Of a stretch of 64,000 nt of DNA, positions 1-12,444 are shown in pieces. The notes under the pieces were generated by a model. It did not search any database, had not been told where the DNA came from, and saw only the letters and a list, made by a program, of their open reading frames with translations. Position 1 is the stretch's first letter. Each line of letters begins with the position of its first letter. The stretch spans positions 1-64,000 of the forward strand of contig JABVXU010000259.1 of NCBI GenBank assembly GCA_013365365.1. Direction: 5' to 3'. Position numbers and translations under genes: made by a program. The DNA is from Cruorifilaria tuberocauda (Eukaryota > Nematoda > Chromadorea > Rhabditida > Onchocercidae).

Positions 1-135
1 ATAATAATAATAATAATAATAATGATAATAATGATGATAATAATAATGATAATAATGATGATAATAATAATAATGGAAATAATAATAATAATAATGATAG
101 TAATAATGGAAATAACAGTGATAACAGTGGTGATA
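1..135. repeat. ATA/ATG trinucleotide microsatellite
   Basis: Imperfect run of ATA, ATG and GAT triplets at the window edge. The open frames across it encode only Ile/Met runs and are artefacts of the repeat. Confidence 0.9.
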
Positions 136-162
136 ATGGCTGATAGTGATGTTGTATACCAG

Positions 163-257
163 AAATGCAAGCTGCGGTCGAATGCAGTGCATCTTCTTCA
201 AAGTGGGTGCCTGGATCGAAGCATTTCAAGAGTTTTCGACGTAATCTCCTGGCATAA
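163..257 (+). other. possible 3'-terminal exon of a gene entering from the left
   Basis: After a plausible acceptor (ATACCAG at 156-162) there are 95 bases with higher GC content than the surroundings, ending in TAA at 255-257. The frame containing an ATG at 165 reads 30 residues and ends in RRNLLA. I recognise no family. The preceding exons would lie outside the window, so this could also be chance. It is recorded only because its composition stands out from the flanking repeats. Confidence 0.15.
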
Positions 258-384
258 AGCTATCATGGCTGTCATATCTCCGCTTAACACCTTGTCAATC
301 ATTATCATTCAACAGTCCTCAACAGGCTTCCTCCAATTCTTCCAATGTATGTTTTAATACTTTTACTCCTATTACCACTATATT

Positions 385-600
385 GCTATCATTGCAATAA
401 TGATAATGATAATGATAATGATAACATTGATAACTATATCTATATATATTACATATATATAGCCATACTTTTTAATACTTATAACTGTTTTGATATCATT
501 GCAATAATTGCAATAATGATAATGATAACGTTGATAATTATATCTATAATTGCAATAATAATAATGATAATATTGATAACTATACCTATACATAATATAT
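385..600. repeat. GATAAT/ATTGCAATAATG simple-repeat block
   Basis: Irregular repeats of TGATAA and TTGCAATAATGATAATGATAA, with two related copies near 390-440 and 500-580, followed by alternating TA. The open frames on both strands are low-complexity artefacts. Confidence 0.8.
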
Positions 601-3600
601 ATATATTTATACTTTTATAGATACAATTGTACTTCATAAAAAAGTATTACACGATAATACTCAGTGGAATTTTTATAAGTAAAAGGTTGGGATAAGTTTT
701 AAACTTCATTTTGATTAATTTAATGATAATTAATATAAATGTTTATAAATGTTTGTTATTTTTTTTATCGAAGCTTAATTTATTTTTCAAAAAATATTTT
801 TTCTCTTCGCTTCGGTGAATTCTCAAATTTTTCTTACTGTAAGCTTTGTTTTCTCAATCTTCAATTTTCGTTTTATTAGCATAGCTTTTCAAGTACCAAT
901 CGATAGATTCGATATATTTGAGTTAAGAAGAACCAGACAAGAATAAGTAATCACTTGAAAAAAAAATTGGATTTAAAGTCATTTTAAGAAAAAAAAAGTT
1001 CAAAATTAAAATTGAAATAAAGAAAATTGACGTATTTTTGATGGATACAAATGTTTTGCTTAGCATTTGATGGCTTCCTCATAATGCTGTAAAATTCACC
1101 AAAAAATTTTTCCCGAGATTTCCCTGACAAGTTATCTAGCTAACTCGATTGATATTGTTCTGCTTCTTCTGTTTGTTGATTCGAAGGACATTTTCACTAT
1201 GATGTTTTAGATTTGAAGAAAAGAATGTAAGCTATTTTCTTTTCGGTTCTTTTATTTTCTTCATCTCGCTTTTCTTTATTTTTTTCCTTTCTCTTTTTTT
1301 ATAAAATAGAAAAACCTGAAATATATGCAAAGGTGTGGATACCTTTCTTTACCTTTGAACATTTAAAATGCTCTAATTGAATTATTATTATTGTTAATTA
1401 AAAGGGCAGTAAAATTTTTTTCAGTTTCACATTTTTATTACTTTCAAATTCAAATTACCTTGCAATAGTTCAAATACTGCAGGCTATGAAAGTAAAAACT
1501 TTAGAATAAAATAGCAAAGTGAAAAAAAGACTTAAAAAATTTTTGTTGAAATTGAGAAAAAGTTATCATTAAACGTCAAAAAATTCAAAATTTAAATAAA
1601 GTATTAAAATAAATTTTTTAATTTCAAGGAAAAAAAAGTAAGCTAATAACATTAATTAATGAATGCTTCTTTGATATTTTTAACGCATTGAAATATTTAA
1701 ATTTCAAATAATTAAGCTTTAGTGAATTCATTTAGATAGCTTAATATATCAGCCACAAGTTGTAATTTTAAATTGCTTTTTTTTTCGAAGTTCGAGCAAA
1801 TTTCTTAATTTTTTCTCTTTCATATTTCTGTTTACAGGTAAAAAGTTTGTTGCTTAAATGTTTGCTACTTACAAAAAATCATGAAGAAATTTTGTACAAA
1901 TTCTATTTCTTCGATAATTTACAGAGAGGTCATGCTCATGTTCATTTTAATTCAATTTTTCTCTCCATTTATTATAAACTTTGAGAATAAGTAAAATATG
2001 TAAAAGTTAATATTGAAAAAATGATTGTATACAATAACTAACATAAATCTTTAGAACAAATGAATAATTTGCAATTAATTAATTAATTAATTAATCGCTA
2101 AAACTTTTCTTCGATAAGAACGAGTAAGTATGAATTATCGTTGACAAATAAAAATATCAATCAATTATTCCTAATTCATTTGATTTGTAGTAATATTTCT
2201 TTCATTGTTTTTTTAACATCTTCGATTATACTGATATCGTTATCATTGATACCTGAAACAGATTAATTAGTTTCCTGATTAAGATATTAGCATATTTAGG
2301 CAAAATTAAGTAATTGAAATTTCTATGCTTCTTTTGCATTGAGGAATTTATAGGAATCAAAAGAAAAACTCAGAGCGAAATGATCGAGTAGCGGTGAAAA
2401 AAACATCGGTGAATTTCTTTCCGTTTTAATATTTGAAAGCAAAAAAGTTCTCCTATGATAATTATAATTAGTTAATTAATTAGTTCTAATTAAACACTGA
2501 AACAGGTTAATTGGCTTAATAGCAATAAGTTCAATTCTTATCATACATTTAAAGTTTGTTTCATTTGCAATTGCAATACTTTTAGTGAAATATTTGAAAA
2601 TTTAAATTTTGCAAAGAAAGAAAAATGCAGCAAAGTTGCAATTTCAGCTAAATATTTATTGTTTATTTCATATAGGCGTGTAAATTGTCGGAATACACGA
2701 AAGGTCAAGCACGTAAAAGGTTTTGTGAACCATCCGGAAGGAAACCAGCTGAACTAACAGAAGGAACATAAGACATTAGTAGTTCACCGGAAGTCGGATA
2801 GTTAATTTACTGCGAATGACCGGATGGTTTAATCCACTATTGGAAGAAACCACTCTATCAGCTTTATGTCAACTAATCTATCCGATGATATTCATCATGC
2901 TATCTATCGCTTTTAGGGTCACCAGGACAATTTATATACCTTTTTAAGGTATTATCATATCATGCAAGTATCACTTCAATCATTTCAAACATTTACGAAG
3001 TGATAATTTTCGACTTTTTTTTATGAACATTGATATTAAAAGTTTAAAGAGTTATCGAAAAAGTTAACTTAAGTAACCACTGTGGTAAAACTAAGTAAAA
3101 TAAAAGTCAAATAAATTAGCAACTTTCGGGAAATACTACTCATTCCTCTTTCTGGCTATTAATTATTATTCGAGTTTGTTAACTTAAAAAAAGAAATTTC
3201 AGTGAATTCTATACAGGACAGGTAAATTCATTAATGCAATTCTATTTATGATAATTTCTGACAAATTGAAAAATATGTCTGAATTTTTTTTAGATTATTA
3301 AAATACTCATATTTTATCAAATGCAATCGATTTTTTGGCAAATTATCAATTCATTCATAATTCATAATTGTCATGATATATGCTAAAGAATTTGCTAACA
3401 TTCAAATTTAATATTAAAATTTAAAATTTGATAATCGAAAGCTATAAAATTTATTAATGGATAGTATGAGAAATCTCTGTAAGGTTTGTTTTTGTACTCG
3501 TACGCAAAGCAAATATTATTCCGCCTAATTAACTTTAACATCAAAAGAGTTAATAGTTGATTTTAAATATATTAATCATGAAAATATTAAGTAATGAATT

Positions 3601-3673
3601 AAGTAAATTACTATAATTGCACCAAATTGCTGGAATTTCGATAATTTTTGATCGAATTTCGAGAAATCGTAAA
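601..3673. other. intergenic AT-rich DNA with one GC-richer island
   Basis: Mostly A/T-rich DNA with homopolymer runs and an ATTA repeat near 2074-2095. The only distinct part is a GC-richer island at about 2670-2930. In it, 2676-2771 follows a CATATAG acceptor-like site and reads 31 residues (starting ACKLSEYTKG) to a TAA. No partner exons were found, so it is not called as a gene. No RNA gene was seen. Confidence 0.6.
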
Positions 3674-6600
3674 TCAATTACCGTATTCCTCAAGAATGGG
3701 TGGGGTCGAGAGTGGCATAGTATCAACGACTACTGTTGACAGCTCGAGAAGGTTGTTGTCAACTTTGCTCTTTATATCATTGATTCTTTCATCTTCATCC
3801 TGAAATATCTCAAATCTCTACTCATTTCAAATTTCAGGAATGGAAAAGAACGAGAAATACCGAGAGCAAATGAGAGAGAGAGAGAGAAAGAGAAATAAGC
3901 AGTGCAACTCGATTGGTAATGGGATACTGTGATTTGATATCAAATTTCGCCGTTTTGCTATTTCGACGAAAACAGAAGCGCACATAGCTTATTAAACTTT
4001 ATCCTGAAAATATGCGAAAAGAGAAGAGAGGAGAGAGAGAGGGAGAGAGAGAGAAGGTAAAAATTACGTCTCGAGACAAGTGAATACTCTCTTTCAAAAG
4101 AAAGTAAATATTCTGAAGTTAAATCCAAACATTCATTTTCCTCACATCCACAAGATATTAATTGCGCAATCTCGGCTAGCATAGTTGCATCAATTGCGCC
4201 ATAAAGTCAACAGAGCTAAGGGAGTCAACCATCTAAAAATTCTTTAAGCTTAACGTTTCATTCTCAAAAACTAAACTCTATGCAATAATACTTCCGTTTA
4301 CTTTATACTTCAATAGGTGACAATTTTAAGTTATTGAATTCAATTCATATTATTAATAATATTCAATTTCATTTCGATTAGTTGAAATTAAACGAATTTA
4401 TTTCGGAGTCCATTAAAAACATTAAAGCTAACTTAAGCTTTTTGCATGAGAAGATTTGCTAGTACTCTAATTTTTTTCTTATCTTTCAAATATATCAATT
4501 TCAGTTTTATTTCGAATCAGTTAAATATATGAATATTGAAATAAAGTAAAAGGTAAAAAAGTAAAAAGTAGGAAAGTAAGAAAGTGAAAAAGTAGAAGGT
4601 GAAAGGTAAAAAAGTGAACGGTAAAAAAGTGGAAGGTAAAAAAGTAAAAGATAAAAAGTAAAAGGTAAAAAAGTAAAAGGTAAAAAGTAAAAGGTAAAAA
4701 AGTAAAAGGTAAAAAAGTAAAAGGTAAAAAAGTGGAAGGTAAAAAAGTAAAAGGTAAAAAAGTAAAAAGTAAAAAAGTGAAAAAGTGAAAAAATAAGGAA
4801 ATGATAAACGAAGATATTCAGTTCTTCATTTTGCGCATGGAATTGAAAACAAATAATTTTATCCTCCAATTCCTAAAATTTTAGTGTTAAGATTAAATGA
4901 ATACATGAATATAAACATGCATTAATGAGAACATTAAATTCAAAATTTGCTTATCTAAATATTTTAGAAATTAATTCAAATTTACGTTCATTAATTAAGT
5001 TTGAAAAATTAATTCAAAATTCTTTTCTTAAAATCAGAAACCTTTTTCAATCCAAGCTCCGAAATATTCACTTTATCCAAATGTTTTTGATCCATTATTG
5101 GTACTACCGGAAGAGTAGTACCGGTGGAAGGAACTCGAGTAGAATATCTCTTTCTGAATGATCCGGATGATGTCTTCTTCTCATTTCCCGTTAACTGTTT
5201 GTTTCCTTGTTCATTGGGAGATTTGTAAGACTGTTTCAGTCTGTTCACCGGTTTCCGGAATACATCACTCCCATTGTTATTAGCATTGCCAGGACTTTTC
5301 AGATTTTTCGAATTTCTACCATTAAATATCTTAAATTATCAAATATTAATGAAATTTACCGCTTTCTTATCACTTTTACAATTATTATCAATATCACTAT
5401 CATTATATTATTATTACTTATCACTTATATTAATGAAAATTATTAATTGAAGCAATTCCAGGTTAACTTAAAGAGAGATCTTGACATATAAGTAATTTAA
5501 CAAAGTTAGGTAATCAAATAAATGATAGAATTCTGAAAAAAGATAAAATATTTGACATCCCATAAATTACTGAAATTTGCAATATTGAAATGAATGAATG
5601 TAATCAGAGAGAAATAAATGTTTACAGAAATTTACGAACGAATGGAAAAAAGTTTCATTTGTTTTTCTTTTCCCTTTGAATCCTTGTAAACAATTTTAAA
5701 TATTGAAAGAAGCATGTGATATTTGAATAATTAATTCAATGATACAGTTCAGTGATATCTAAGATCAATTACAAATACAGAGGAATTAACTGGAATTAAT
5801 GAAAATTCATAATTGAAGCAATTCCAGATTAACCTAAAGAGAAATCCTGACGTATAAGTAATTATATGTCTTTTACATTAATCTCTATAGTATATTTAAA
5901 AGTTCCAAAGTTTACAAATTCATTGGTAAAGTTTTCTCATTAATTAATAAATTCATTAATGAGAAAAAAAATTAATGAATGAATTTTTTAAATTTAATTT
6001 TTGAATTATTAGTAAGAATACTTTACTTTTTTGTTTGATAATGACGTGTTCTTATTCGTTTCAACGGAAACGTTTGCTTGCTTGCTTGATTCTAACTTTT
6101 GCTTCTTCTCTTTAATCTCAGCTAACTTTTTCATTGTTATATCACTTTTGCATTTTCCACTATCAGTACGATTCTTTAATCGACGCAAAAAATGACCATT
6201 GGATTTTTTGCTATCATCAATATCGGGTACATTCTCTTTCCAATTTTCAACACTAAAACGATTTTAATTAACAAAAATTATAAATTAATTATCAAAGGTA
6301 AGTTTATAACTGATAAAAGATTCGGAAGAGAGAGCGATAAAATAACGAATTTCATAAAAACTTAATTAATACTTGAACGGAAGAATAAACTTCTTTAATA
6401 TTAACATTGAATTCAATTGAAAATCTTTATACTAACGGAATTCTTTATTGCTTATATTTAAATTACGATTTGAAATTTTCCTAAGATTTTTTAAAAATTT
6501 TCAAAAAATATTTAAATATTATATCTAATAATCCGATCACATTCATTTGTTTTCCCGATATGAACACACGGGAAAAGCGAGGAAGACAGTGAGAAATAAA

Positions 6601-8031
6601 CCTTGTCTTTCCAGCATCCCATTCTCGATCCCATTCTCCAGGTTTCTTTGGTTTTAACGCTTGTTTCTGAAAAGAGGAATCTTATATTTATCTTCAGTAA
6701 ATAGCAATAATTGAAGTTGAAACTTCATTCAAAAACTTTTCAGAGTTTGAAATGGAAGCGTGAAACACTTCCTTGTAGGAGCCTTCACGTACTTCACGTA
6801 CGAGTGAATTATCATTATAATAATCATTATTTATTTAGTTGAATGAGATTAGATTAGAGCATGGAAATTCATAATAAAAGAGCAGTAACAGGTAGTCTGT
6901 TGAGGATAACTTTTCAATGTATTATTTTCTACGGAATATATTTTACCTTAACCTCTCTTCATCTATTTACCACAATTTTTCAACATTTACGTGTATCAGT
7001 TGCGTAATCACCTATATCGAAATTAATTACTCATGCATAACTTCTTTATTGTTATTATATATAATGGCTTAATAAAAGCAATACTTATTAATAACAGTGT
7101 AAATTCTTAATCTACGGTAACAAGAATAATTAATTTAAAAAATTCTTTAAATCAAGAGGAAGAAATTAATAAAAGAGAGCAAAAGGTAACTCTAATTAAC
7201 CTTTATAGGAGAAGAGACGGGGAAGTGTAATAACAGTTTACCATATAAAGGTAAAATGATGACACTCTGATTATCGTCTAACTTTGATTTGTTGAAAAAT
7301 TTACATTTCTGTACAGTGTTCCTTTTGTTCCATCATGAAGACTCATCTTGCCATATTCATTCACAAAATTTGCACGATCTTTTTCTACAAGCTATAATAA
7401 AATTAAAAGAAATTAAATTATGCTTAAAATTATTTAATTAAAATGAATTCTAATTAATTGTTTCTTTAAATGAGAAATCGAAGAAATGAAAGTGAAAAGA
7501 AAAGAAAAAATCAAAAAATTTGAACAAAAAAAGTATTAAAGAAAAAGAAATAAACAAAAGAGTGAGCATTTAATTCTTTTTTTGTTTTTTTGTTTTTTAT
7601 TTTGAAATTATTAGAGAAAGAAGAAGATTAAGTGATATTTGCAGTTATTAATTATTCAATTTACAATAATGAAATTATGAATTTATTGAAATTAATAATT
7701 GCTAGCATAATTTTTTCCTATCAATTGTTTTATTTAATAGTAATAGTAATTACTATTGAAGTAATATATAGTAAGTGTTAACAGTGATAGTAGATGATAA
7801 TAGTAATATATAAGTTAATAGTAATAATAAGTATTATACAATAAGTTGATAGTAATACAGTTGAAATTTGATGATAGTTCTAACTTCTTTCCTCTGTTCG
7901 ATTAGTTGATTTTTTTTTCGAATCTCAGCAATTTTTTTATCCAGAGCTTCTTCGTCCTCTTTGGATCGAACACGTCCATGACTGGATATTAATTCAGGTT
8001 GTTTTTCCAGTATTTTATCACTTCCTTCCAT
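3674..8031 (-). CDS. CCDC9-like (DUF4594-type) coiled-coil protein
   Basis: Six exons on the minus strand: 8031-7885, 7391-7305, 6666-6602, 6252-6022, 5315-5042, 3799-3674. They join in phase to give 309 residues. The N-terminal 50 residues contain a charged helix (ALDKKIAEIRKKNQLIEQRK) resembling the DKRIEALRRKNEALI helix of vertebrate CCDC9. It is followed by EKDRANF and, around residues 85-98, the short block PGEWDREWDAGK. The rest is Lys/Ser-rich and probably disordered, and the end reads EEYGN before TGA. The start is the first in-frame ATG with this helix downstream (MEGSDK). CCDC9 proteins are poorly characterised RNA-linked factors. The family assignment rests on my recall of the N-terminal helix and the tryptophan motif. 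Exon 4 must use the donor at 6021/6020 (after GTA AA), because the nearer GTAAAG donor would break phase. An AATAAA (3455-3450) follows the stop. Confidence 0.68.
4540..4795. repeat. imperfect AAAAGTAAAAGGT tandem repeat
   Basis: About 250 bases of 13-16 bp units of the type GTAAAAGGTAAAAA, strongly purine-biased on the plus strand, lying inside the last intron of the CCDC9-like gene. The 120-residue Phe/Tyr-rich open frame on the minus strand is an artefact of this repeat. Confidence 0.85.
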
Positions 8032-8904
8032 TTCCTTCTTATAAGTTACTATAAAAATTACTATCAATTTATCAGAAATAGAGAATAAAAAAAGAAAAAT
8101 TATTCAGAACGTCAAGAATAAATAGCAAATTTCAATCATTTGCTAAGTGAGATTTCGAAGTTTATTTTTTTCTTCATTCGAAAATAAGAGAGAAAACAGA
8201 AATTTGATGCCATAAATAAAATAAATAAAAATTTTGGGAAGAAAAAAAAAACTTTGAAAAGTATAAGAAAAAAAGCTTTTAGGATATTTTCAATCAATAA
8301 AAATATATTTTTCAAATAGCTTTTCCATCTCATAAATTACGTGTAACGACGAGATTTGTCGTTCCTAATGACAATTTTCTATTTTTATGTCCAAAAGTAT
8401 GAAAAAATTCAAATTTTATCACTCAAAAATAATTTTTTAAATAAATGAAATTTATTTTAACAAATGAATAAATTAAATTACTGATAATTCATTCACTTTA
8501 AAGGAATGAATAACAAGTTGTTTCATGTGAAAAATATTCAAAGAATGCAAAGTTCTATACTTTCAACTTTTGCAAAATCAAAAGTTAAAGTGCAAAGGAT
8601 ATGCTGAAAAAGTACTTGACAAGAGTAACAAGTGTTGATTTTTTGAACTTTTTCTGAATTTTAAATTCGAGTATCTACACCTATATATTAACCTGCGTGA
8701 ATTCCACGTGAGACGTTGTATTAAACATTTATTCTTAAGTGAATTGCAATGGCAATATGTGATATCAGATGATAATTTCATTTTAAATAAATAATTTATA
8801 AGAATTTGAAATGAACTTTAACTAATGAATGTAATTAAAAGGTATCAAAATTAAAATACCTGAAAAACAGAAATGAGACATGAAGAGATAAATATTACAA
8901 CAAC

Positions 8905-9107
8905 GTAGAGAATTGCTAATACAATAATTCAAAGTAGAGAATTGATAATACAATAATTAAAACCAGAGAATTGCTAATAACAACTGATTAAAGCAGAGAA
9001 TTGTTAATACCACAATTCAAAGCAGAGAATTGTTAATGCAACAAATCAAAGTAGATAATTGCTAATACAATAAATCAAAGTAGACAATTGCTGATACAAT
9101 AGTTCCT
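8905..9107. repeat. seven-copy 29-30 bp minisatellite
   Basis: Seven successive units of the form GTAGAGAATTGCTAATACAA plus about 9 bases (AATTCAAA-type end), diverging at a few positions per unit (GCAGAGAATTGTTAAT, GTAGACAATTGCTGAT). No coding potential was seen. Confidence 0.85.
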
Positions 9108-9735
9108 TGAGGAAAGAAATGAAAAGAGATGAATGAAGAGAAGGAATAAATCGAGAAAAAAGTAAGAGGATAGATCTTCAGTGCATTCATCCTCAGATCA
9201 CCCAAACAACTCTCGTCATAACTAAAGCAATCTTCTCTTCCCTAAACAAATTCAACTTTAAAATTCATTTTAATTAAAATTTTACATGAATAATTGAATT
9301 AAAAATAAGAAATGATGCTTGAAAATGAAAATTTTCAATACTAATTTAATTTATTTACCTTCTAATTTACCTTGAACTATATGAAATTATATGATATCCT
9401 TTCTTTTATCATCAGTTCATCTAATTATTTATTTTCACTCTCTCAGTCTATCTCATATTCAATCTGTCAATGAGCAAAAGCCAGAAAGAAGTGTATCATA
9501 TTCTTTAGTTGAACTGATTAAATCGATCTACCAATCAATCGATAATTCCTATCATTCTGTATATTTCTATTTACAGAGAGAAAAAAAGAGCGAAGAGAAG
9601 AATTAAATCAAAATGAAGAATTCACTGAAAGTCTCTTCATGAATAGAACTGAGAAGAAATAATGAATTGGTTTGAGCATTGTGAATGAGGAATACAGATC
9701 GATCGGTAGAGGAAAAAATGATGCTAATGTGATTC

Positions 9736-9772
9736 GTCATCATCATTATCATCATCATCATCATCATCGTTA
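9736..9772. repeat. CAT/ATC microsatellite
   Basis: Run of CAT triplets with one TAT interruption. The complementary strand gives a Met/Ile-rich spurious open frame. Confidence 0.85.
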
Positions 9773-11697
9773 TTAATAGTATTATTGCTACTATGATCAT
9801 TTTTATCACCAATTCTAACAATACCAATAAACCAGCTTCGTTTGATTTAATCGGAGGAAAAAAAGAGAGGAAGAAGGAAATCAAAATGAGCAACTCATCA
9901 TCTGATCTCTTCTAATACATACATTACTTTGTGGACAAATCAATAAAATTAAATTTAAGAGTGATATCATGAACTCTTTCATAATTATCAGTACTTCTCA
10001 AGTGATAGCTTTGAGTAGCTTGTAATCGATTTTATTGATTTCCTGAATTAATCGATGCAATAATATTTTGAAAGTATTTCAGTGGTTGACGTCAATTTTA
10101 AATTAGAATATTAATTTGTAATATCTTTTTTTCCTTTTATACGTTAAAATTGATATTAAAATATCATAATTAATGTTATTTAATAGAAATACTGAAAATA
10201 TTCTAATTTAATTAATTGAAATTCTAATTTTGTATTTTAAATGATTACAAAAATTTAAACTTATTAGTAATTGAAGATTGTAAAATTGAAATTGAGTAAA
10301 ATTTAAGAATCTTTTTTCATGAAATCAAATGATACATCAAAAAATGGAATTCATTATTTAATTATTCAATTCCTTCGTCCAATCTATTTGTTTTGTAAAT
10401 GTTTAGAATACATTTACCAGTTATTCATTTCTATTCAAGTATTTATTTTAACTTGAAATATTAGATGCATTCATTTCCGAATCATCGTTATATTAATTTT
10501 AAAATGTTATCTTCAGTTAGCTAATTACAACCAATCTTATCGCTACATATTACTTATCAACATATTAATTAAATCAATTAACTATTTAGTAAATTAATTT
10601 CAAATTTCATTGAAATTGGTTTAAATAAAATAATCAATAAGTGATTGATTGATCGATGAAAGTTATGGAAAATGTTAATTTTGGTAAAACGTTTACTTAC
10701 TGAAAAAGCAATATTCGATAATTTCTGATATTACTTCATTTACAAAAAATAAAATGATACCAAAGTGTATTTTTATACGTTTATATGCTGAAAAGCTGAA
10801 ATTCGTCCTTCACGTTTTTTTTTGACGTTTATTAAAATGCAAAATGTTTTTTAAGTGGAATGAGAAAGAAATCATTTCATTTCTATCATTCGTCAAAAGA
10901 ATAGAGGAAAGTTGTTGAATCAATCATATTTTTGTCATATTTTACAGCACGTCTGTTATTTCAATCGATAACAGAAACTATGATCACTGATAATATTTCG
11001 ATTTTTTTTTTCTTTCTGAACATTTGGGTTCAATGATAGGAAAAAAAAGAAAAGACAGAAACAGTTAGATTGCATTTTGTAATTGAAATATTGATTGCTT
11101 ATTAATTTGAAATGAAAGGAAATTAGTAAAATAATATCAGAAGCTGGATGATTAAATTCAAAAAATCTAAATTATCTCTAATATTTTGCTAGAAACACTT
11201 GGATTATGTTGTTTGAGTGATAGGATAAAGTCTGAAATCTGAAATGAAACGATACGACACATCGATATGTTAGCGTTTGCTAAAGCAAAATTTGTTAATT
11301 ATTCTAAGAATTCATAAAAATCATTTGAAATCAGGAAAAATTGACAAAACAGGTTAAACAGGTAAGTGAATATTTTCAATATCAAAGTTATTCAGTATTC
11401 AGCTACCAGTTGAAACGGGAAATTCTCGAAAAATCCCTCGGATACTTAATATTACGAAACTATTGCTTATGACTTTTCAAACAGTTTTTCAGCTTGTTTA
11501 CCTTTATTATGAGAAAATATTCTAGCGTAACTCACGTAAGACCATGATTTTCATTACTTTCATTTAGCACATCTGCCTAATGAGAAGTGTTGTTTCAACC
11601 TTGTTTCATTTCACGTGTTCCTTTAATTGCAACGTTTATACTTATATTCAAATTATTTTTGCAAAATAACTTTAAGTGAAACACGACGTATTACACG

Positions 11698-11735
11698 CAC
11701 GTGAGTGCATGTGCACGTGTATGCGTGCACGTATA
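11698..11735. promoter_or_regulatory. E-box-rich GC/GT island upstream of CacyBP
   Basis: Two CACGTG palindromes (11698-11703 and 11714-11719) and a related GTGCACGTA lie within 40 bases of alternating purine/pyrimidine sequence, about 0.7 kb upstream of the CacyBP start. CACGTG is the core bound by bHLH factors. Function here is inferred from sequence only. Confidence 0.35.
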
Positions 11736-12444
11736 TGTGTGTGTTCCTCAGACATTTGAAGAGAAAAGAAGAAGGAACAGAAAAAGGAATCGAACAGGAA
11801 TCATAGTAAAGCAGTCTGGGTTAGAGAGCGAAAAGAAAACGACAGAGTCGGCATGCGAAAGATAGCACAGATTGATGAAGTTATAAAAATAGTATATAAT
11901 TAGGTCATCAGATTGGGAAATATAGCAAATAAATTTTATAACTGACCATTGCAGAAAAGACAGTTACGAAGAGGATATATTGAATGAAGAGATATGAGAG
12001 ATGAAAAGGAATTTCAAAGCGATAGTCTAGAATATTCTGGCAAATTGTAGATCGAACAGGCTAGTAGTCAACTTGCGGTAGCTTAGAGAGGTACGTCGGT
12101 TCGATGACATGGATTACTCTGGTCAGTAAGTTCGCGTGCGTTCACGTATGTGACGTATGGAAAGAGCAAATATTTTTATGTTCCGTCAAATCATTAATTG
12201 TAGTTTCAGTTGAAATTCGTACGATTATGATTACAGGTGTTTTAATTGCTGGATTTCTTTTTCATGAACCTCAAGATCTATTTTAGGGATTAGCAAATTG
12301 TTTGTTGATATTGGTCACCTTATTTACTTGTTAGGTGATTTGTTTGCGTTAATTCTTCGTCATGCTTTATATGCATGAAACGAGCTCTATTACAGCTATT
12401 TTGAGCTTTGAATTTTGGTGAAATTTTGCGAATAAGTAGCAGAA

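Larger units (their letters stand above)
8032..12444. other. intergenic region between divergent CCDC9-like and CacyBP genes
   Basis: About 4.4 kb between two divergently transcribed genes, so it should contain both promoters. It holds a minisatellite (8905-9107), a CAT microsatellite, an E-box cluster (11698-11735) and one WAWNTRGGTCA element at 11897-11907. The open frames here are short and of low complexity, and I see no supportable gene. Confidence 0.6.

Noticed and set aside
4507..4869. 120-residue Phe/Tyr-rich minus-strand open frame
   Set aside because: Generated by the GTAAAAGGTAAAA tandem repeat inside an intron.
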